Shown piece by piece: positions 55,622 through 64,000 of a stretch of 64,000 bases of DNA. The position numbers and the translations under genes were made by a program. The notes under the pieces were generated by a model. The model searched no databases, was not told the origin of the DNA, and was given only the letters and a program-made list of their open reading frames with translations. The stretch comes from Hyalella azteca (Eukaryota; Arthropoda; Malacostraca; Amphipoda; Hyalellidae). The DNA is taken from the NCBI RefSeq assembly GCF_000764305.2, contig NW_025944585.1, forward strand, positions 1 through 64,000. The letters are read 5' to 3'. The first letter of the stretch is position 1. The number at the start of each line of letters is the position of its first letter.

Positions 55622-56680
55622 CGTACAGGGGGGTTTGAGGTCGAAGATTTCACTCGAGCCATTTTTCCCAGGAAATCAAAGGATAGAATCTCATGAAAAT
55701 TGGCACAGACCCGTACGCATATTTTGTGTACTAAACCTTCTTGTCGGATTTCCTAAATTTCCACTCCTTCCCCCCATAATTTTCAAAAAAGGGGGAAATT
55801 TGGTGAAAAAATGACCTAAAATGAGGTTGCGGAAACGATCACAGCTCGAAAAGTTGCAAACTCAGATCAATGCGCTTGATTTTAAAAGAAAGGTAAAAGA
55901 TTGGAGGGTGTTTGGGATTTCAACAATTTTTTGTCGTGTCAAAACTTCATCCCCAAATTGGGGGTCAAAGTTAACCCTGAAAAAAAATTTTCGGCCATTT
56001 TTCGGTGGTTTTTCAACTATCACGGCCAAACCGTAATGATTTTTGAAATTCTGACGACATATCTTCTAAGCGCCTCGACGAGATACACTAAATGATAACA
56101 CCATCAGAGGCGTTAAGGTCGGGGCCCTGATCATTGACATGAAACCATTCCCTGTTTTTAATTAATAAAATCAATTCCTTTTTTTTTAAATGTGTTTGCA
56201 CGTACAGGGAGTTTGGGGTCGAAGATTTCACTCGAGCCATTTTTCCCAGGAGATCAAAAGATAGAATCTCATGAAAATTGGCACAGACCCGTACGCATAC
56301 TTTGTGTACCAAACCTTCTTGTCGGATTTCCGAAATTTCCAATCCTCCCCCCCCCTCCATAATCCTCAAAAAAGGGGGAAATTTAGTCAAAAAATGACCT
56401 AAAATGAGGTTGCGGAAACGATAACAGCTAGAATAGTTGCAAACTCAGAGCAATGTGCTTGATTTTAAAAGGAAGGTAAAAGATTGGAGGGTGTTTGGGA
56501 TTTCAACAATTTTTTGTCGTGTCAAAACTTCATTCCCAAATTGGGGGTCAAAGTTAACCCTGAAAAAAATTTTTCGGCCATTTTTCGGTGATTTTTCAAC
56601 TATCACGGCCAAACCGTAATGATTTTTGAAATTCTGACGACATATCTTCTAAGCGTCTCGACGAGATACACTAAATGATA
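55622..56680. repeat. Direct repeat: two copies of about 475 bp, 105 bp apart
   Basis: Copies 55622-56097 and 56202-56680 share gtcgaagatttcactcgagc, aaaagattggagggtgtttg and acgagatacactaaatgata with a few per cent divergence. They could be LTR-like ends of a small element or a tandem duplication. No coding domain lies between them. Located in the intron between exons 4 and 5 of crystallin gene 2. Confidence 0.88.
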
Positions 56681-57700
56681 CTACAGATTTACGAAAAAAC
56701 GAAAACTCACAAAAATGTGAGCCAAACTTCGATCAACTTTTTACCAACTTTTTCATTTTTGTCTTCACAACTCTACGGACTTTTTTTTAGATTTTTCAAC
56801 AACTTCAATAATAAAGCACAAGACTTTGCCTTTAACTGTTTCATGATCTTAGTTTTTATAGAACTCGAGATTTGATTTTTCAAAGAGGACAAGAATTGAC
56901 CAAATTTTCGTCGAAATCGCGTAACTTCGAGAGCTTGCCTGAACGTGTTCAACGTCTTTACTCTTAAAATTATTGTGCGAGCTGCGTATTTTTGGAAGCT
57001 TTCTGAAAGTTGCTATCAACAGAGGATAAATTTCGCTAATTGCTGTGTACATCACTTATTTTCAAAAAATTATTTATTTGAGAAACTTGATGCTTAAATT
57101 TAGACAGAAAATTGGATTTTTTTCACTATTTGAGCAATTATTTAGGCAACTTAATTTTAACTTAAAGACATCATTCTAACATGGTTACCTGCTTCAGCTC
57201 TTTAAAATTAATAATGCGAAAGGAAAAATCTCAAAAGTTCTGTAGAAAACAGTTTTCGTGAAACATTAATATTGCTCCGTGCTATGTATTTTTCCTGCGT
57301 GCCCGAACTGCGATTTGTGGCATTTTCATGGTCTTCTAACTCTGTAACGACCAGGATTGAAGAAAATTCACGCGAATAACAATGAAAATAAAACAACAAT
57401 TACCTTTTAATGGCCCCGAGTGTTGAGCTCGGGGCCGTGACGTTCTTTCGATATCTGCCGTCAAACAAGACCTCAACTAGAATTTCGCTTCAGCCGTTAC
57501 TTATACGACGTACGATGACCACCGGCGTGGTCATCGTAGGCATCGCTCGTAAATGCGACTAGTAAGGTGAGAAACTGGTACCTTAAGAAGTTTTGAAGCT
57601 GTGTTTTTTGCTACCATCAACTAAGTATTTAAACTTTTTTGCACTGTTCACTTTGATAGAGAAAAACCGATACCTAGGTGGTTGAAGTTTTGAGTATTTA

Positions 57701-57757
57701 GACCGGAGTTCGCATTTTCAACACGTTCAGTGAGTGTTGGAAATGCGAACTCCGGCC
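57701..57757. repeat. Hairpin with 22-bp arms
   Basis: ccggagttcgcatttt facing aaatgcgaactccgg with a short loop. Confidence 0.85.
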
Positions 57758-57882
57758 ACAATCATGCACGGTATCAAAATAGAACAGGTAGGAAATTAAA
57801 CACGTCGTAAAATATACGTCATTGGCTGAGGTTAGGTTCAAGCCAGGAACAAGTTCCTATGGCGACCATTACAGAGGGTGGT

Positions 57883-58021
57883 TAGGTTAGGTTTGAGTAG
57901 GTTAGGTGTGGCAAGGTTAATTCAGGCAAGGTTAGGTTGGGCTATGATAGGTTAGGTTAGGTTGGGTTGGGTTAGGTAAGGTTAGGTAAGGTAAAATTAG
58001 GTTAGGACAGGTTAGGTTATG
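57883..58021 (+). repeat. GGTTAGG-rich degenerate tract
   Basis: Many ggttaggttgggttaggt words resemble the arthropod telomere unit TTAGG, but units are too irregular for a true telomere block. Confidence 0.7.
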
Positions 58022-58332
58022 ATATTTCAGGCTTTGTTTACTTTTTTGACTATGTAAACCTAATGTTAGATTGTTTTAAACACAGTGTTTAAACACAGTG
58101 AGTAAAACACTAATGATACACAGAAGAAAAGGCCACAATTGGGGGATTGCTGTGTGTAGTAGGAAATGTGTGGCAAGAAGAAGATGAGAGAAAAATAAAA
58201 AAGGAAAAAATATAGCGGCGTTTCTGGTTAAACAACATTTGGGTTCAATTTGTTCATATTTTGACCCAAAATTACTTCTTGAGCTCCTTGATTCTGTTGT
58301 CGAATTCATAGCTCGACCCTTGCCACTAACAG

Positions 58333-58426
58333 CGGCCTCCACTACACCGGAGCCAACGTTTGCGTGTACCCAGACCATCACAGCACAAACGATGACATCC
58401 ATCTTGACTTCGCATATTACCTCCAC
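58333..58426 (+). CDS. Crystallin gene 2, exon 5
   Basis: This 94-bp open exon after an actaacag acceptor encodes GLHYTGANVCVYPDHHSTND and DIHLDFAYYLH. Confidence 0.85.
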
Positions 58427-59048
58427 GTAAGATACCATGCTTGATCCACATAGCGATTACAACCACTTTTGAACACCACGTGCTTAAGTGTACTCTGGGA
58501 TAAAAGAAAACACATTACGTGAGACACTAGGCTTAACATTTACGGCGTATTAATGATTTAGTGCGTGATATTTTTTAGGTGTAAAATACCATGCTCGATG
58601 TCGACGTCGTAAGATGCAACGTTCGTTGTTTGGATTGTATCAAACGATTCATAAACGTTTGAGAAGGCGAAAATCTGAAATTTAGGTTACAGTACGTAGA
58701 CCGACAACAAATAATTATATATATAGTGGATTCAGAATTGATCAGGCCATGGTGGTATGTAGCCGATTTCCAACCGTCCGGCCACCTTGCACATTTTGAC
58801 AAGAATTTTTGCTACTGGTTTCGGGCTTCAAACCCCTAACTTGCTACTTCAATTTTGGTGATCTTAATACCTCTTAAAGAGGTATTGATGAAGACTTGCT
58901 CTTTATCTTAGGGATTGCGACAAACACTCTACCCGTAAAACTGTTTTTTTTTGTTATTTATTCAAAATGGTGAGAATATGAGAATAATAATAATGCATAC
59001 ATTCAGTTTGGAATGTTTCGCTTTACACCTGCAGCATATTTCCTACAG

Positions 59049-59165
59049 ATGTTCGACCTCGGTATGCCCGACAACTCCATCAGGTCTGTGGCGCGGGGCT
59101 GCCTCAGCGAGCGCGTGCTGGGCCATCCCGGCGGTGAACGCCGGGATCAAGAGGATAGCAACTGA
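59049..59165 (+). CDS. Crystallin gene 2, exon 6 with stop
   Basis: This 117-bp open exon ends GGERRDQEDSN-stop (59163-59165). The stretch coding DNSIRSVARGCLSERVLGHP is nearly identical in all three copies of the locus. Confidence 0.87.
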   Translation: MFDLGMPDNSIRSVARGCLSERVLGHPGGERRDQEDSN

Positions 59166-59254
59166 ATTATTGACACTCGCGCGGGATCTTCAGTGCGCCT
59201 GTGCGCAGAGCAGATGTGCGTGTGTGAACACAGAGGTGCGCGATGTTCCCTGCA

Positions 59255-59260
59255 AATAAA
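59255..59260 (+). terminator. Candidate polyadenylation signal AATAAA for crystallin gene 2
   Basis: It lies 90 bases after the stop codon. A second AATAAA is at 59522-59527. Confidence 0.45.
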
Positions 59261-60069
59261 TGGGCTCTACGTGGGTGGTGAACCGATGTGTGAGATGTCC
59301 AGGGCCCTATTTAGGCTGCATGTGCTGTATTGATGAGCCAACAAGAGAATGTGTTTGCTTGTAAACACTCAGCAAGATGAGGTCATGTTCGTTGCATGAA
59401 ACACACTGCAAGATGGAAGCTTAGTTTAAGTACGTGTGTCTACGTACTTAAGTACGTTCATGCAATATTTGTGTTTTGTCCGGTGAGTTTGCATGTTGTA
59501 TTTCTCCCCAAATTTCAGTTGAATAAACGATTCTTTAAACTGCTTTAAAGTGTTATCTTCACACCATTACCCGCAAGATCACGCCATACCAGCTGGTCAG
59601 TCCATCGCTCAGCAAGACTTGATAATGTCCTCCTAAAGTCAGATGTCGATACTAAGAAGACCTGCATTAAACGGGTAATTTCACGGGAAAACGCAACCTC
59701 GTTGGACTTCATTAATTAAGAAAAAGTTAGATCCACTGCCTAAGAATTGAACGCTTATGCTACGAGGAGAAAAAATGACGGCAAGCGGTCACTAGAGTAT
59801 TTTCTGCGGATATATTCAGAACCACCTGTGTTACGTGAGCTCGTTCGAGCTGTGCAGAATATGTGGAACATACGAGTACTCATCAGCATTTGAATCCTTG
59901 AATCATGAACTTCTACTTGAGCTTGTTTTACACCTCATGAACACCTTGAGAAAATCTTCTGTACTTTCGAATTTTCAATCATTGCTTCGTCACCTTCGTA
60001 TAATTTAAAGAGTCATCACATCAAAATCGGGTGAGTCAAAACTCATCATATTTAAAGAGTAGTAAAGAT

Positions 60070-60330
60070 TTTTACCACTCTTGACTCACCATTGCGAATG
60101 GTGAGTTAAAACTCACTGTATATGAAACGTGGAAAAAATATTCACTCTCAACGGACATCGCGGATGGTGAGTCAAAACTCACTGTATATAAAACGTGGTG
60201 AAGATATTCACTCTCAATGGACATTGCGGATGGTGAGTCAAAACTCACTGTATATAAAACGTGGTAAAGATCACTCTCTGTGGACATCACGCATGGTGAA
60301 GATATTCACTCTCATTGGACATCGCGTGTG
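60070..60330. repeat. Tandem repeat of about 65 bp, four copies
   Basis: Units contain ggtgagtcaaaactcactgt and tataaaacgtggt. Each unit carries a small gagt/actc hairpin. Confidence 0.88.
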
Positions 60331-60625
60331 AGTCACAACTCACCGAACCAATTCGCTCCCCTCTCACAGCCACGCCCAGTCGCTGCATGGAGGTCATCTC
60401 CCCCTGCGCGCTCCTCCCTCCTCCCCTCAAGGCGAGCATTTTCGTGCAAAGGTCTTTGAGACCGAAAACTCTCATTGGACATCGCGGGTGCGTAACTCAC
60501 CGAACCAACGCTCCCCTCTCTCTCACAGCCACGTTCCGTCGCTGCAGGGAGGTCATACCCCCCTGCGCGCTCCTCCCTCCTCCCCTCAAGGCGAGTATCT
60601 TCGTGCAAAGATCGTTGAGAACGCA
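60320..60625. repeat. Direct duplication of about 145 bp with the same flanking words
   Basis: Two copies share cctgcgcgctcctccctcct and cctcaaggcgag, GC-rich against the flanks. Confidence 0.85.
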
Positions 60626-62917
60626 CGTGTCACATACACGTAAATTTTACATGAAGAAAAAAGCTTATGAATGAATATAGAGTCCGATTTCAGGGGTTTT
60701 AAGTCAAAAGATACTTTAGTTTGAAGAGGCAATGAAAATTTACTTTTTTCACACAGAAGAATGGTTGTATAAGAAACGAATTCAAATTATCTAAAATTTG
60801 CCTAAAATTTAGATTAGAATTAAATTGCTATGACGATATTGAGCGAAGCGATTCATGACTTTAAGCGTTCAATCATCGCAGCCTCAAAATTGCAGCACTG
60901 AAACGCTGTGCCACCTCATTCATATTTATATCTCATATCACTTCTTTGTAGGCGCGCTCGACAAATTCAGATAACTATAAGCTGACAGAAATGACTAACT
61001 TTTCTTTAACTATTAAAGTAAATAAAGGGACTATTAAAGTAAATTTGAAGCCATTTGGTTCAATGCGACAATCAGCATTAGGTGGTATATCAACTAAAGG
61101 GAAGATTTTGGTGGAACAGACCTCCCGTTCAGAATGCTGCGTTTGACTACCCATAGAGATACCCCTCTAGGATACCGAAACAGATTTCACCTCTAGAATA
61201 CGCTTATGATAGACACCTCCAGGAAAACCCTCCAGAACACCCCCAGATGGAGGGATTTACAAGAAAATGGATACACCCCCAGAATAACATTGAAGATGGC
61301 AACTGTATATAGGACCCCCCTACAGAATAACCCTCTGTAATACCCCACTAAAATACGGTCAATTGTACATAGTATCAATTACTTATAGGTTATCAGAAAA
61401 AAACTATTAAAATCAAATGTGGAAAGCAAAATATAATTGATGATTTGTCAACTAATATTTTTTACTTGCGTTTGGACGATTCTCATGGAACTAAACGGTG
61501 CTTTATAGGCAATTAAACTATTTTTAGAAAATGGACTTAGAATATGGACTTCATTCATTTCGCTAATAAACGATTGCTTGGGAGACTTAGTACAAAATAC
61601 CAATTTGGAAGCGACGTAAAACTTGTTAAATAAAAGTCAACTCAGGACCTAGAAGCCTCGGAGTCCAGAGCCTAGCGCCTGGACTATTTCTCCGTTAGAC
61701 TTGACATGAGAGAATATCATATATTCGTACATTGGAATTACTTTTAAAATCAATACCAGGCGTTGTAACTGCCTCGTAATTGCAGCGCCCTGAATAACGT
61801 CTTCAAGTTTGTTCTGTTAATGACACATTTCATGCATAACATAATATGCAGACATGCGAGGTTTTGGCACTAAGCCCAGTTAACCGTTATATTTTCGATA
61901 GCGAGTTGAAAAATATATCAACCCGCTTCCGCGATCACACGAATGGTTTATACGTTCTCATGAATACCGAAGATATTAATTGCTGGTAAGAAAGAAAGGC
62001 ATGTAACTAGGGCCCTACTGAGTGACCAGAGCTCGTGTGAAGTGGTCGTGTTTATTGCTGGAAAGCGCTTTCAACATTCATCGCCGGATAACCATGTAAG
62101 AATTGCATTACAGATTATAGATGAAATAAGAAATGTTGTAATATGTATTAATTTTCAATGTTCATACGCATCGAAATGAATATCTTCTAATTCTTGAAAT
62201 GTATTTGAATTCGGCAAATTCAGTCGCCAATGAGTGGTGGATAAAATGTTGAAGGCAATCGATGAAACAGAACTTGGACTGGAAAATTTGAATAAAAAAA
62301 TCGCTTCTGTTGAGAAATGGCATGAGTCAACAAGGAATAATATTCTGTATCATTAGTTGTTATATTGCTCTCCATATATAAGATTTTAATTTAATTTAAT
62401 TGTTCCCGCAGCCCAAAAAACCCTCTCGTATATCTGTTAAAAATCATTTATTAGCCCTAAATCTAAATTATTCATATGCAAGTTCCTTTGTGATGAATAA
62501 TTAGTTGTGATTGACACAGGATTGGCCCATATTATGCGACTGGCATAAACATAAGAGATTTTACAATCAACTTTCATTTTTCTGGCAGTAATCACTATTA
62601 CGTGGCTATTGAAGAATTTTATTTTAGAAATAGAATTTTATGGATAGAAAAATAATATACAGAATCATATCGACTCCTCTAATTGTTACAAGGCGATTAT
62701 GGACATTTAATTGTGATATCCGGGAACATGTCAGCGATGTGGAGGTTGTTATTTGCGTAGTCTGCAAACTACGCAAATTTTGCGTAGAAGTTTTGAACAC
62801 AAAGGATAAAAATACAGTTCATGTTGTGCTCCTGAATTATTTTGCTCTCGGAGTTGGTTTTCACAAGAGGGTACAAGTGAGCTAAGAAATCCACCCTCTT
62901 TGAAATTAGTCTCAGAG

Positions 62918-63072
62918 TGTATGCATGTACACGCCTCAGAGTTGATACAAGTACACGCCTCAGAGTTGATACAAGTACACGCCTCAGAGCTGATACATGT
63001 ATACGCCTCAGAGTTGATACAAGTACACGCCTCAGAGTTGATACATGTACACGCCTCAGAGTTGATACATGT
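62918..63072. repeat. 24-bp minisatellite, about seven copies
   Basis: The unit is gtacacgcctcagagttgat plus acaa or acat. Confidence 0.95.
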
Positions 63073-64000
63073 CTCGTTTTATAAAAAAATTATTTCTGCT
63101 ACGAACCTCGGCAAATAACCTGAGCCTACCACGTTTGCGGATAAAAATACGATATCATAGTATTCCTAAATTTATTACGTTAGTCATACAAATACAAATA
63201 GATACTTAATGCCATCACCGTTATTAATTTTAATCTGTGGACAAGACACAGAACTACGCTTTCTCAGATTTCTTTAATTCAATCATTATGAAAGTAAAAA
63301 TCTGCTAAAAAAAAGGGTAGGAATTTAAAGCGAATTTTTATATGCTACACAAATAACACGCTGATAGAAATGTGTGAGACATTGTCCGAACAGCGATGCA
63401 CTTTTGCTCTTGTGTGTGTCATCCTGACTCCCCACAGTCTGCTTGTGAATCACTGCGCCGTGCCGAAAACGCGGAATGCCGATTCAGCCAGTTTGCCGGT
63501 TCCATAGAATCAGCATTTCTATAATATAGGAATCTGGGGTTAGGTCAGTCAGCCAAGTAATTTTTTTTAATATTTAAATATGAAGGAACTTGACCGAACT
63601 TGACCTAACCTTTTCTAACGCAAACTATCGATTTAAATCCTAATTCTAGCTCTAACGGCCAATTTTCTTAATCAGCAACAAAGCTGATTCAACAGAATCG
63701 CTTCTTCTACAGGACCGGCAATCTGACTGCGGATTCCATAGAATCGGCAATTTCGCGATTTCGGTACGACAACTATATGGACGACAAAAACAGTTCATTT
63801 ATATTCCTGCAAAACTGGATATCCATCATATCGCGTAAAAAAATAAATAAAATAAAACGTAAAATATCCAACATTTTCGTCAAGCGATTTCACTGAAATG
63901 CTCAGTAAGATGCTTAAGTAAATTTTGATTGCATTAAATCGATTAATTATTTACTGGTGGATCGGTAGCATAGCTGTTTGAGAAACTGTTCGAAATCAAT

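Larger units (their letters stand above)
52914..59165 (+). pseudogene. Beta/gamma-crystallin-like gene 2, exon 2 missing and stop in exon 3
   Basis: Exons found: 52914-52977 (signal peptide, MMTLIFWGCSFLVAAYTLSD), 54878-54983, 55247-55431, 58333-58426 and 59049-59165, with the same sizes and phases as gene 1 (64, 106 against 109, 185, 94, 117). Exon 4 encodes TSSLRYAGSPYGLNDNYYNL, YEGNHYKGKEFRG and VSSLVVTG. Exon 5 encodes GLHYTGANVCVYPDHHSTND. Exon 6 is MFDLGMPDNSIRSVARGC. Against function: no exon 2 between 52978 and 54877, and the conserved Trp of exon 3 is TGA (54879-54881). For function: exons 4-6 are fully open and well conserved, so a shorter product or recent inactivation is possible. 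Confidence 0.75.
59266..64000. other. Downstream region, no gene recognised
   Basis: Apart from the arrays at 60070-60625 and 62918-63072, AT-rich unique sequence fills the end of the window. Short repeats of gattccatagaatcggca type occur near 63480-63760. Confidence 0.4.

Noticed and set aside
57883..58021. Interstitial telomere
   Set aside because: GGTTAGG words are irregular and mixed with other sequence.

Overview
The window is nuclear DNA of an animal: AT-rich, with GT-AG introns, short GC-rich exons, tRNA-derived SINEs, LINE and Penelope-like retroelements, and very many minisatellites. A GGTTAGG-rich tract and the repeat content make an arthropod, perhaps a crustacean, the most likely source, but nothing here proves it. 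Most open reading frames are chance or repeat-driven. The real genes were found by splicing short conserved exons together.

Three loci carry the genes. (1) About 2.8-20.9 kb: two convergent aldo-keto reductase (AKR) paralogues, plus strand at 2836-9098 and minus strand at 10897-20849. They share exon sizes and even intron sequence, so they are a tail-to-tail inverted duplication. Each lacks different exons. The minus copy has three copies of its penultimate exon. A Nextera adapter sequence and an N lie between the genes. (2) 26.05-35.11 kb: a complete five-exon gene for a thiopurine S-methyltransferase (TPMT)-like protein, minus strand, 227 codons. (3) 40.8-59.2 kb: a cluster of secreted beta/gamma-crystallin-like genes. 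One is intact (minus, 43691-45984, six exons, 238 codons). One is plus-strand and damaged (52914-59165). Three fragments are clearly dead.

The most unusual observation is that all four TPMT introns, and one AKR intron, begin with a tandem array whose unit is a copy of the preceding exon's last bases plus its 5' splice site. These donor-anchored arrays differ in unit length (16 to about 90 bp) and sequence, so they arose independently by one kind of process. In several cases use of a downstream donor copy would add an in-frame stop.

The rest is repeats and unannotated intergenic DNA. Three single N bases (10786, 29023, 32895) lie beside an adapter, in an alien-looking insert and before a local duplication. 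Several oddities may therefore be assembly faults rather than biology, and these are marked as such.
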